Positions 1 to 6,073 are shown, counted from the first letter of the stretch. The stretch: DNA of 7,072 bases from Acidobacteriota bacterium (GCA_016177515.1 JACOUZ010000232.1:1-7072), one strand, 5' to 3'. Notes: generated by a model from the sequence alone, not told the origin. Numbers and translations are program-made.

Positions 1-148
1 GGTGAAGGTGGCCTGGGTCAGGACGCTGAACGTCGCGGGCACGCGCAAGAGGGTGGGGCGGTACGAGGGCCGGCGCTCCGAGTGGAAGAAGGCGTACGTG
101 CGCCTGGCGCCGGGTCAAAAGCCGATCGAGTACTTCGAGGCGGTGTAG
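1..148 (+). CDS. rplW: 50S ribosomal protein L23 (uL23), C-terminal part
   Basis: Partial gene cut by the window start; codons are in frame from base 2 and end at TAG 146-148, giving the last 48 residues. The visible protein contains VRTLNVAGTRKRVGRYEG followed by WKKAYVRLAPGQKPIEYFE. This matches the C-terminal half of bacterial L23, with its basic loop, the conserved Trp-Lys-Lys, and the closing strand with a Gln-Lys-X-Ile-Glu-Phe/Tyr-Phe pattern. In the known family L23 binds domain III of 23S rRNA beside the exit tunnel and is the docking site for trigger factor and SRP. Its place just before rplB is the standard S10 operon order. The N-terminal half lies outside the window. Confidence 0.95.
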   Translation, partial: VKVAWVRTLNVAGTRKRVGRYEGRRSEWKKAYVRLAPGQKPIEYFEAV

Positions 149-154
149 AACGTC

Positions 155-970
155 ATGGCGATGCGCAACTTCAGCCCCACGACGCCGAGCCGGCGGTTCA
201 TGACGGTCGATCTCTTCGACGACCTGACGGAGCGCCGTCCCCTCAAGAGCCTGACCTCCGGCAAGAAGCGCACGGGCGGGCGCAACAACCTCGGGCGGAT
301 CGCGGTCCGCCACAGGGGGGGCGGCCACAAGCAGGCCTACCGGGCCATCGACTACCGGCGCGACAAGAGCGACGTGCCGGGGCGGGTGGCGACGATCGAG
401 TACGACCCGAACCGCTCCGCGCGCATCGCCCTCGTCCACTACGCGGACGGGGACAAGCGCTACATCATCGCGCCGCAGGGGCTGCGGGTGGGACAGACGA
501 TCGTCCAGAGCCCGCAGGCGGACATCCTGGCGGGCAACACCCTGCCTCTCAAAAACATCCCCCTGGGGACGGCGATCCACAACATCGAGATCAAGCCGGG
601 CCGGGGCGGGCAACTGGTGCGCAGCGCCGGCAGCGCCGCCCAGCTCCTGGCGAAGGACGCGGGGTGGGTCCAGGTCAAGCTGCCGTCCGGAGAGATCCGC
701 CGCGTCGACGAGGTCTGCAGGGCGACGATTGGCCAGGTCGGGAACGCGGACCACGAAAACGTTTCCTACGGCAAGGCGGGGCGCAGGCGCTGGCTGGGGA
801 TCCGGCCGACGGTCCGCGGCGTGGCGATGAACCCGGTCGATCATCCCCTGGGCGGCGGCGAGGGGAAAACCTCGGGCGGCCGCCACCCCTGCACGCCGTG
901 GGGCGTCCGCGAGAAGAAGACGCGCAACAACAAGCGGACGGACAAGTTCATCGTCCGCCGCAGGAAGTGA
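155..970 (+). CDS. rplB: 50S ribosomal protein L2 (uL2)
   Basis: Complete 271-residue L2, close to the usual 270-278. Family blocks appear in order: GGRNNLGRI (41-49), VRHRGGGHKQAYR (51-63), YDPNRSARIAL (83-93), KRYIIAP (101-107), KPGRGGQL (148-155), the C-terminal GIRPTVRG (215-222), MNPVDHPLGGGEGK (225-238), and KRTDKFIVRRRK at the end. L2 is a primary 23S rRNA binder needed for subunit association, tRNA binding and peptidyl transferase activity. The functionally important His (E. coli mature His229) is kept as His230, but the second His of HPHGGG is Leu232. The start at ATG 155 gives the usual MA-M/I-x N-terminus; a second ATG at 161 is less likely. The ribosome binding site is weak, so coupling to rplW six bases upstream is probable. 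Confidence 0.98.
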   Translation: MAMRNFSPTTPSRRFMTVDLFDDLTERRPLKSLTSGKKRTGGRNNLGRIAVRHRGGGHKQAYRAIDYRRDKSDVPGRVATIEYDPNRSARIALVHYADGDKRYIIAPQGLRVGQTIVQSPQADILAGNTLPLKNIPLGTAIHNIEIKPGRGGQLVRSAGSAAQLLAKDAGWVQVKLPSGEIRRVDEVCRATIGQVGNADHENVSYGKAGRRRWLGIRPTVRGVAMNPVDHPLGGGEGKTSGGRHPCTPWGVREKKTRNNKRTDKFIVRRRK

Positions 971-979
971 GGTTCGCTC

Positions 980-1336
980 ATGGCGCGCAGCATCAAGAAA
1001 GGGCCGTTCGTCGACGCCGCGCTGAGGCGGCGCATCGAGGAGATGAACCGGCGCTTCGAGAAGAAGGTCCTCAAGACCTGGTCGCGGCGATCGACCATCA
1101 TTCCGGACATGGTGGGGCATACGATCGCGGTGCACAACGGGAAGAAGTTCATTCCGGTGTACATCTCCGAGAACATGGTCGGACACAAGCTGGGTGAATT
1201 CGCCGCCACCCGGGCGTTTCGCGGTCACTCGCGGGCCGACTCGGCTGCGGCGGCTGCTGCCGCCGCCGCTCCGGGCGCTCCGGGCGCTCCGGGCGCGCCG
1301 GCGCCCTCGGCGGGCGTCGTGAAGACGGCGCAGTAG
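980..1336 (+). CDS. rpsS: 30S ribosomal protein S19 (uS19) with Ala/Gly/Pro-rich C-terminal tail
   Basis: S19 of 118 residues; the family is normally about 90-95. The core at residues 1-83 is typical: MARSIKKGPFVD, KTWSRRSTIIPDMVGHTIAVHNGK and HKLGEFAATRAFRGH. S19 sits in the 30S head with S13, and its C-terminal tail reaches toward the decoding region and tRNAs. The core is followed by about 35 extra residues: SRADS, nine alanines (89-97), three PGA repeats, then APSAGVVKTAQ. At DNA level the PGA part is a 9-base tandem repeat at 1268-1294. The tail has no stop, frameshift or domain I recognise, and a disordered extension is inferred. The start at ATG 980 has GAGG at 969-972, inside and just after the rplB stop. 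Identity is certain; the role of the tail is unknown. Confidence 0.97.
   Translation: MARSIKKGPFVDAALRRRIEEMNRRFEKKVLKTWSRRSTIIPDMVGHTIAVHNGKKFIPVYISENMVGHKLGEFAATRAFRGHSRADSAAAAAAAAAPGAPGAPGAPAPSAGVVKTAQ
1268..1294 (+). repeat. 9-base tandem repeat in the rpsS tail
   Basis: Three perfect copies of GCTCCGGGC lie head to tail at 1268-1276, 1277-1285 and 1286-1294. A diverged copy, GCGCCGGCG, follows. Each unit encodes Ala-Pro-Gly, and a run of alanine codons (GCN, 1244-1270) comes just before it. Because the unit is a multiple of three, copy-number change by slippage would keep the reading frame and only lengthen or shorten the S19 tail. Confidence 0.9.
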
Positions 1337-1350
1337 GGGGAGGGAGAGAC
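1337..1350 (+). promoter_or_regulatory. Shine-Dalgarno site fixing the GTG start of rplV
   Basis: The gap between the rpsS stop (TAG 1334-1336) and rplV is purine rich. GGAGG at 1339-1343 lies seven bases before GTG 1351. That spacing supports GTG 1351 rather than the in-frame GTG at 1366. Confidence 0.7.
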
Positions 1351-1899
1351 GTGCTGCCGCCCGACGTGGTTTCGAGCGCCACGCTGCGCTACCTGGGCAC
1401 GTCGGCCCAGAAGGCGCGGCTGGTCGTCGATCTGATCCGCGGCCGGGACGTCGGAGAGGCGCTGTCGACGCTGCGTTTCACGAAGAAGGCGGTCGCCTCG
1501 GAGATCGCGGGACTGCTCGATTCGGCGGTGGCCAACGCGCACCAGAAGAGGCAGGACGTCGACGTGGACCGGCTGTTCGTCAGGACGGCGTTCGTGGACG
1601 GGGGCCCATCGATGAAGCGCATCCAGCCGGCCCCCATGGGGCGGGCCTTCCGCATCCTGAAGCGGATGTGCCACGTGACCATCGGCCTGGGCGAGCGGCA
1701 GGAGGCGGCCCCCGCCGCGCGGCGGGCGGCCGGCGCGGGCGCGAAGGGGGCGGCGGGCGCCGCTTCAGGAGCGCGGGCGGCGCGGGCGCGCCGGGTAGCG
1801 GGCGGCGGGGCGAAGGCCCCCGGCAGGCCCTCCGCGAAGGCGGCCGCACAAGGCCGCGGCGCGGGCAAGAGCAGGAGCGGCGGCAAGGACAGGGCGTAA
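1351..1899 (+). CDS. rplV: 50S ribosomal protein L22 (uL22) with long basic C-terminal tail
   Basis: L22 of 182 residues against the usual 110-120. The core (about residues 8-116) shows RYLGTSAQKARLVVDLIRG (13-31), EALSTLRFTKK (36-46), VANAHQKR (60-67), and the tunnel hairpin GPSMKRIQPAPMGRAFRI (85-102) followed by RMCHVTIGLGE. L22 binds 23S rRNA, and its beta hairpin lines the nascent-peptide exit tunnel near the macrolide site. Residues 117-182 are a low-complexity Ala/Gly/Arg/Lys extension with pieces such as ARRAAGAGAKGAAG and SAKAAAQGRGAGKS. It resembles disordered rRNA-binding tails and has no fold I recognise. Within the hairpin, MKRI matches E. coli, but the tip reads PAPMGRAF where E. 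coli has PRAKGRAD. It starts at GTG with a good Shine-Dalgarno site and ends at TAA. Confidence 0.97.
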   Translation: MLPPDVVSSATLRYLGTSAQKARLVVDLIRGRDVGEALSTLRFTKKAVASEIAGLLDSAVANAHQKRQDVDVDRLFVRTAFVDGGPSMKRIQPAPMGRAFRILKRMCHVTIGLGERQEAAPAARRAAGAGAKGAAGAASGARAARARRVAGGGAKAPGRPSAKAAAQGRGAGKSRSGGKDRA

Positions 1900-1921
1900 G
1901 CCCCCGGATCGAGGTGAGAGC

Positions 1922-2587
<666 letters not shown>

Positions 2588-2596
2588 GGCTGTGTC

Positions 2597-3007
2597 ATGC
2601 TGATGCCGAAGAAGGTCAAATACCGGAAGCAGATGCGCGGCCGGCGTCGCGGCAAGGCGTGGCGCGGCTCGGCCATCTCCTTCGGCGACTTCGGCCTCAA
2701 GGTCCTGGAGCCGGGCTGGGTGACCGACAAGGAGATCGAGGCGGGCCGCATCGCCATGACCCGCTTCGTCAAGCGCGGCGGGAAGATCTGGGTGCGGATC
2801 TTTCCCGACAAGCCGATCACCAAGAAGCCGGCCGAGACCCGCATGGGGAAGGGCAAGGGAGCGCCGGAGGGCTGGGTGGCGGTGGTGCGTCCCGGGCGCG
2901 TCCTGTACGAGATGGAGGGCGTGACCGAGGCGATCGCGCGCCAGGCGCTGCGTCTGGCGGCGGACAAGCTCGGGCTCAGGACGATGTTCGTGCACCGGGG
3001 GATATGA
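2597..3007 (+). CDS. rplP: 50S ribosomal protein L16 (uL16)
   Basis: Complete 136-residue L16, the family length. The N-terminus MLMPKKVKYRKQMRGR is typical, so ATG 2597 is preferred to the in-frame ATG at 2603. TGAGG at 2585-2589, over the rpsC stop, is the likely ribosome binding site. Further signatures are FGDFGLKVLEPGW (29-41), AMTRFVKRGGKIWVRIFPDK (53-72), RMGKGKG (82-88) and GRVLYEMEGV. L16 binds between 23S rRNA and the A-site tRNA elbow and is a late assembly protein. Arg82 corresponds to E. coli Arg81, the residue that enterobacteria hydroxylate; whether this organism modifies it cannot be seen. Nothing is unusual. Confidence 0.98.
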   Translation: MLMPKKVKYRKQMRGRRRGKAWRGSAISFGDFGLKVLEPGWVTDKEIEAGRIAMTRFVKRGGKIWVRIFPDKPITKKPAETRMGKGKGAPEGWVAVVRPGRVLYEMEGVTEAIARQALRLAADKLGLRTMFVHRGI

Positions 3008-3008
3008 G

Positions 3009-3239
3009 ATGGCCCAGGTCAAGGCGAGCCAGCTGCGCGAGAAGACGCTGGACGAGCTGAAAACGCAGGAGCAGACGCTGCGCGAGCAGGTTTTCAAGCT
3101 GCGCTTCCAGAAGGCGACGGGCCAGGCGGAGAACCCCCAGAGGATCGGGCTGGTCCGCCGGGAGCTGGCGCGCGTCCTGACCGTGATCCGGGAGAGGTCG
3201 GCCGGGCCGGGCCCGGCCCCGACGAAGGGGAGGCCGTGA
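3009..3239 (+). CDS. rpmC: 50S ribosomal protein L29 (uL29)
   Basis: Small L29 of 76 residues, slightly longer than the usual 60-70. It has the two-helix hairpin pattern of the family: KASQLREKTLDELKTQEQTL, then FKLRFQKATGQAENPQRIG, then VRRELARVLTVIRER. The LRFQ and N-P-x-R-I elements are family hallmarks. The last dozen residues, SAGPGPAPTKGRP, form a short Gly/Pro-rich tail. L29 lies beside L23 at the tunnel exit and contributes to the site used by targeting factors. It starts one base after the rplP stop, with GGGGGA at 2997-3002 as ribosome binding site inside rplP, so coupling with rplP is likely. Confidence 0.96.
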   Translation: MAQVKASQLREKTLDELKTQEQTLREQVFKLRFQKATGQAENPQRIGLVRRELARVLTVIRERSAGPGPAPTKGRP

Positions 3240-3241
3240 TG
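3227..3241 (+). promoter_or_regulatory. Shine-Dalgarno site deciding the rpsQ start
   Basis: GGGGAGG at 3227-3233 lies inside the end of rpmC. It is five bases before ATG 3239 but only two before the in-frame GTG 3236. The spacing favours ATG 3239, which overlaps the rpmC TGA by one base (TGATG). Confidence 0.65.
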
Positions 3242-3523
3242 CCGGAACCGCAGCCGCAGGAGAAGGCGCGCGTCCGCAGGCGGCTGGAAAAGGAAGGGAT
3301 CGTCATCAGCGACAAGATGGACAAGACCGTCGTGGTCGAGGTCGTCCGGCTGGTGATGGACCCGCTTTACGGCAAGTACCTGAGACGGCGCTCGCGCTTC
3401 ATGGCGCACGACGAGAAGAACGAGTGCAAGACCGGTGATCGCGTCCGCATCCAGGAGTCACGGCCGCTCTCCCGGCGCAAGCGCTGGGCGGTCAAGGAGA
3501 TTCTCGAAAAGGCCGCGCCGTAG
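3239..3523 (+). CDS. rpsQ: 30S ribosomal protein S17 (uS17)
   Basis: S17 of 94 residues, near the usual 80-95, with a roughly 10-residue extra N-terminus (MPEPQPQEKA). The core is an OB-fold with GIVISDKMDKTVVVEV (20-35), DPLYGKYLRRRSRFMAHDE (41-59), and the family signature GDRVRIQESRPLSRRKRW (66-83). S17 binds helices at the bottom of the 30S body (the 16S 5' domain) and is a primary assembly protein. The start is taken as ATG 3239 rather than GTG 3236 because of Shine-Dalgarno spacing; the difference is one residue. In this supercluster it is the last gene of the S10 part and is followed by the longest spacer in the window. Confidence 0.96.
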   Translation: MPEPQPQEKARVRRRLEKEGIVISDKMDKTVVVEVVRLVMDPLYGKYLRRRSRFMAHDEKNECKTGDRVRIQESRPLSRRKRWAVKEILEKAAP

Positions 3524-3571
3524 GCCGTCGGTCGATCCGGCGCACGGGGAAGGGCAGGTCGGGAGGCAGCC
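3524..3571 (+). other. Spacer between S10 and spc gene blocks
   Basis: This 48-base gap is the longest non-coding stretch in the window and separates rpsQ from rplN, where some bacteria carry the spc promoter. I see no A/T-rich -10 element, no -35 element, and no hairpin followed by a T run. A weak imperfect hairpin is possible at 3524-3541 (GCC and GG pairing with CC and GGC around TCGAT). The right end holds a good Shine-Dalgarno site for rplN, GGGAGG at 3561-3566, five bases before the ATG. Continuous transcription from S10 into spc is the simplest reading. Confidence 0.5.
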
Positions 3572-3940
3572 ATGATCCAGATGCGGACGATCCTCGAGGT
3601 CGCCGACAACTCGGGGGCGAAGAGGATTTCCTGCATCCACGCCCGCGGCCGCTCGATCAATTTCTACGGCCGCATCGGGGACGTGATCACCGCCAACGTC
3701 AAGGAGGCGATTCCCGAGGGGAACGTCAAGAAGGGCCAGGTGGTGAAAGCCGTGATCGTGAGGATGCACAAGACCCAGAAGAGAAAGGACGGCACCTACA
3801 TCCGGTTCGATCAGAACGCGGCGGTGCTGATCAACGACGCCGGCGAGCCGATCGGCACCCGGATCTTCGGGCCGGTGGCGCGCGAGTTGCGCGACAAGAA
3901 CTTCATGAAGATCGTGTCCCTGGCCCCGGAGGTGATCTGA
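3572..3940 (+). CDS. rplN: 50S ribosomal protein L14 (uL14)
   Basis: Complete L14 with exactly the usual 122 residues. Conserved blocks run along its length: MIQMRTILEVADNSGAKRI (1-19), GDVITANVKEAIP (36-48), VKKGQVVKAVIVR (52-64), DGTYIRFDQNAAVLIN (73-88), GTRIFGPVARELRDKNFMKI (95-114), and the final LAPEVI. L14 sits on the 50S interface, takes part in bridges to 16S rRNA, and in many bacteria is the contact for the silencing factor RsfS. It opens the spc block and is followed by rplX after three bases. Its last codons also form the ribosome binding site of rplX. No anomalies. Confidence 0.98.
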   Translation: MIQMRTILEVADNSGAKRISCIHARGRSINFYGRIGDVITANVKEAIPEGNVKKGQVVKAVIVRMHKTQKRKDGTYIRFDQNAAVLINDAGEPIGTRIFGPVARELRDKNFMKIVSLAPEVI

Positions 3941-3946
3941 GCCATG
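3928..3946 (+). promoter_or_regulatory. Extended Shine-Dalgarno site for rplX within rplN
   Basis: GGAGGTGATC at 3928-3937 is a ten-base match to the complement of the 16S rRNA 3' end. It lies in the last codons of rplN (Glu-Val-Ile). There are 11 bases between the GGAGG core and ATG 3944, slightly long, but the extended match should compensate. It links rplX translation to termination of rplN. Confidence 0.7.
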
Positions 3947-4291
3947 GCGGAGCAGGCGGCGGTTCGCCGGGCGCGCAGCGTCAGGAAGAACGACAGCGTG
4001 GTCGTGCTCGCCGGCAAGAGCAAGGGCCGCACCGGCCGGGTGCTGCGGGTGTTCCCCTCGGAGGGCCGGGCGATCGTCGAGGGCGTGAATTTCGTCCGCA
4101 AGCACACGAAGGCGAACCCGCAGAAGAACATCAAGGGCGGCATCCTGGAGCGGGAGGCGCCCGTGCACCTGAGCAATCTCATGCCGATCTGCGGCGAGTG
4201 CGGCAAGCCGACGCGCGTCGGCCACAAACTCCTGGACGACGGGAAGAAGGTCCGGGCCTGCCGGCGGTGCGGCGGCATCCTGGACAGGTAG
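3944..4291 (+). CDS. rplX: 50S ribosomal protein L24 (uL24), four-cysteine type
   Basis: L24 of 115 residues, normal for the longer bacterial form. The KOW motif region is KNDSVVVLAGKSKGRTGRVL (15-34), followed by EGRAIVEGVNFVRKHTK and NIKGGILEREAPVHLSNL. The C-terminus has a zinc-knuckle pattern: C83-G-E-C86-GKPTRVG and C106-R-R-C109-G, that is CX2C-X19-CX2C. This is a known version of bacterial L24. L24 starts 50S assembly by binding the 5' end of 23S rRNA and lies near the tunnel exit. About ten extra residues (MAEQAAVRRA) precede the KOW core. The zinc site is inferred from cysteine spacing. Confidence 0.97.
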   Translation: MAEQAAVRRARSVRKNDSVVVLAGKSKGRTGRVLRVFPSEGRAIVEGVNFVRKHTKANPQKNIKGGILEREAPVHLSNLMPICGECGKPTRVGHKLLDDGKKVRACRRCGGILDR

Positions 4292-4301
4292 AGGCGGATC
4301 G

Positions 4302-4889
4302 ATGGCGCAACAGGCGGCGGCACCGGCGCGGGCGGAGGGGCGCTTCGTCCCCCGGCTCAAGAGCGCGTACCAGAAGGAGATCGTGCGCCAGATGATGGAG
4401 CGCTACGGGTACAAGAACCCGATGGCGGTCCCGCGGCTGCGCAAGATCGTGGTCAACATGGGGGTCGGCGAGGCAAGCGCCAACATCAAGATCCTGGACG
4501 CCGCCGTCGACCAGCTGGCGGTGATCACCGGCCAGAAGCCGGTGGTCCGCCGCGCCCGCAAGTCGATCGCGAACTTCAAGATCCGCAAAGGCATGCCGAT
4601 CGGCTGCACGGTGACGCTGCGCGGCGACCGCATGTACGAGATGTTCGACCGGCTGGTGACCATCGCCTTGCCTCGCGTGCGCGACTTTCGCGGGCTGCCG
4701 ACGCGCTCCTTCGACGGCCGGGGCAACTACACGGTCGGGCTCAAGGACCAGCTGGTGTTCCTGGAGATCAATTACGCCAAGGTGGACAAGGTCCACGGCA
4801 TGAACCTGACGATCGTGACGACGGCCGGGAGCGACGAGGAGGCGAAGAACCTCCTCGAGCTCCTCGGCATGCCGTTCCGGCGCGATTGA
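4302..4889 (+). CDS. rplE: 50S ribosomal protein L5 (uL5)
   Basis: L5 of 195 residues against the common 178-180. The difference is an Ala-rich N-terminal stretch (MAQQAAAPARAEGRF) before the normal start of homology at PRLKSAYQKE. Signatures are MMERYGYKNPMAVPRLRKIV, NMGVGEAS (52-59), TGQKPVVRRARKSIANFKIR (76-95), VTLRGDRMYEMFDRLV (104-119), DFRGLP (128-133), GNYTVGLKDQLVF (141-153) and INYAKVDKVHGM (156-167). L5 carries 5S rRNA into the central protuberance with L18 and contacts S13 and the P-site tRNA. AGGCGGA in the ten-base gap after rplX is the likely ribosome binding site. That gap has no room for the S8-binding repressor hairpin known near the rplE start in E. coli. Confidence 0.98.
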   Translation: MAQQAAAPARAEGRFVPRLKSAYQKEIVRQMMERYGYKNPMAVPRLRKIVVNMGVGEASANIKILDAAVDQLAVITGQKPVVRRARKSIANFKIRKGMPIGCTVTLRGDRMYEMFDRLVTIALPRVRDFRGLPTRSFDGRGNYTVGLKDQLVFLEINYAKVDKVHGMNLTIVTTAGSDEEAKNLLELLGMPFRRD

Positions 4890-4905
4890 AGAGACGGGGG
4901 AGCGA

Positions 4906-5091
4906 ATGGCAACGACGGCGTGGGTCGCGGCGATGCGCAAGAAGATGAAGTACGCCATCCGCTACCGCAACCGCTGCAGGCGCTGCGGTCGGGCGCGCGG
5001 TTTCCTGCGCAAGTTTCAGATGTGCCGGATCTGCTTCCGGAACCTGGCGCTTCAGGGTCTGGTCCCTGGCGTGACCAAGTCGAGCTGGTGA
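4906..5091 (+). CDS. rpsZ: 30S ribosomal protein S14, zinc-binding short type (uS14)
   Basis: Complete 61-residue S14, the exact size of the short type Z form (also named rpsN). The zinc ribbon is C24-R-R-C27-G and C40-R-I-C43-F, with FLRKFQMCRICFRNLA between and after. The C-terminus GLVPGVTKSSW matches the family ending PGVKKASW. S14 binds helices of the 16S 3' domain in the 30S head next to S3, S10 and S19. The upstream GGGGGAG at 4896-4902 is a clear ribosome binding site for ATG 4906. The first 12 residues (MATTAWVAAMRK) differ from the usual lysine-rich N-terminus but do not change the identity. This short form, rather than the 100-residue cysteine-free form, helps exclude Enterobacteria-like groups. 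Confidence 0.96.
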   Translation: MATTAWVAAMRKKMKYAIRYRNRCRRCGRARGFLRKFQMCRICFRNLALQGLVPGVTKSSW

Positions 5092-5115
5092 AGGGCCGCC
5101 GGTGACGAGGAGACG

Positions 5116-5508
5116 ATGACCGACCCGATTGCTGATATGCTGACGCGCATCCGCAATGCCGTGAGGTCCCGGCACCCGCGTCTCGACCTCCCGCACTCGA
5201 AGATGAAACTGGCGCTCGCCGGGATCCTGAGGGCCGAAGGGTACGTGGCCGGGGTTGCCACGGTCGAGAAGGGGCGCTTCAAGTACATCCGGATCACGCT
5301 GCGCTACGACGAGGAGGGCCATCCCCTGATTTCGGGCCTGGCGATCGTGAGCCGGCCGGGCCGCCGCATCTACGCGGGGTACAACGAGATCCCGCCGGTG
5401 ATGGGGGGCCTGGGTCTCAGCATCCTGTCCACACCGAAGGGCGTGCTCAGCGCCCGGGAGGCGCGCAAGGCCGGCGTGGGCGGCGAAATCGTGTGCAACG
5501 TATGGTGA
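5116..5508 (+). CDS. rpsH: 30S ribosomal protein S8 (uS8)
   Basis: Complete 130-residue S8, the family length. The N-terminus MTDPIADMLTRIRNA is diagnostic. It is followed by LPHSKMKLALAGILRAEGY (25-43), KYIRITLRY (56-64), SRPGRRIYAGYNEIP (79-93), and the C-terminal signature LSILSTPKGVLSAREARKAG (101-120) with the ending VGGEIVCNVW. S8 is a primary binder of 16S rRNA helix 21 and in E. coli also represses the spc operon by binding its mRNA. No matching target is obvious here. GAGG at 5107-5110 lies five bases before the start. The 24-base gap from rpsZ contains only this ribosome binding site. Confidence 0.98.
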   Translation: MTDPIADMLTRIRNAVRSRHPRLDLPHSKMKLALAGILRAEGYVAGVATVEKGRFKYIRITLRYDEEGHPLISGLAIVSRPGRRIYAGYNEIPPVMGGLGLSILSTPKGVLSAREARKAGVGGEIVCNVW

Positions 5509-5515
5509 AAGAGCC

Positions 5516-6073
5516 ATGTCACGGATAGGACGCATGCCGATCCCCCTGCCGCCGGGCGTCAAGGTCCGGGTCGAGGGGGCCACGGTGATGGTGGAGAAGG
5601 GGAAGGTCGCCCTGGCGAACCCCCTTCCCCGCGGGATCACCTGCGCCGTGGGCCAGGGAGCGGTGACTTTCCAGCGCGCCGACGACACGCGCCAGCAGCG
5701 GGCCTTGCACGGCCTGACGCGGGCGCTCGTGGCGAACGCCGTGAAGGGTGTGCACGAGGGGTTCACCAGGGACCTGGAGATCGTCGGCATCGGCTACAAG
5801 GCGCAGGTGCAGGGGCGCGTGCTGCAGCTGGCGCTCGGCTTTTCGCATCCGATCGACTTCCCGATCCCGGACGGTATCGAGATCAAGGTGGACAAGCAGA
5901 CCCGGCTGGCGATCGGCGGGGCCGACCGGCAGAAGGTGGGGCAGGTGGCGGCCGAGATCCGGGCCCTGAGGCCGCCCGAGCCGTACAAGGGGAAGGGGAT
6001 CAAGTACGCGGACGAGGTGATCAAGAAGAAGGCCGGCAAGGCGGGCAAGACCGGCGCGGCGGCGGGTGCCTAG
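5516..6073 (+). CDS. rplF: 50S ribosomal protein L6 (uL6)
   Basis: L6 of 185 residues, slightly above the usual 175-180. It has two similar domains. The first contains MSRIGRMPIPLPPGVKV and HGLTRALVANAVKGVHEGFT (65-84). The second contains LEIVGIGYKAQVQG (87-100), LGFSHPI (107-113), VDKQTRLAIGGADRQKVGQV (125-144), and the family signature PPEPYKGKGIKY (153-164). L6 sits near the sarcin-ricin loop and factor-binding site of the 50S subunit. After the normal ending there is a short tail, KKKAGKAGKTGAAAGA. The start seven bases after the rpsH stop has only a modest GGTGAAAGAG ribosome binding site, and the stop TAG directly abuts the rplR ATG. Confidence 0.98.
   Translation: MSRIGRMPIPLPPGVKVRVEGATVMVEKGKVALANPLPRGITCAVGQGAVTFQRADDTRQQRALHGLTRALVANAVKGVHEGFTRDLEIVGIGYKAQVQGRVLQLALGFSHPIDFPIPDGIEIKVDKQTRLAIGGADRQKVGQVAAEIRALRPPEPYKGKGIKYADEVIKKKAGKAGKTGAAAGA

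Noticed and set aside
82..1197. 371-codon open frame on the + strand
   Set aside because: It is an out-of-frame reading of rplW, rplB and rpsS, rich in Arg, Gly and Pro, with no domain; the L2 and S19 frames are certain.
1229..1333. S19 tail as a frameshift artefact or fused domain
   Set aside because: The tail uses the same frame and G/C-ending codons as the core, ends just before a good rplV ribosome binding site, and contains no fold I recognise. An extension is simpler than an error.
1225..1674. 149-codon open frame on the - strand over the S19 tail
   Set aside because: It reads through the repeat and rplV in antisense, ends in an Ala/Gly-rich run that mirrors the repeat, and has no support.
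3236..3238. GTG as the start of rpsQ
   Set aside because: It is only two bases after the GGAGG site; ATG 3239 has better spacing and gives an ordinary TGATG junction.
3524..3541. Possible terminator hairpin after rpsQ
   Set aside because: The pairing is short and interrupted by a three-base bulge, and no T run follows.
4768..5790. 340-codon open frame on the - strand
   Set aside because: It covers the rplE end, rpsZ, rpsH and part of rplF in antisense with no protein family pattern.
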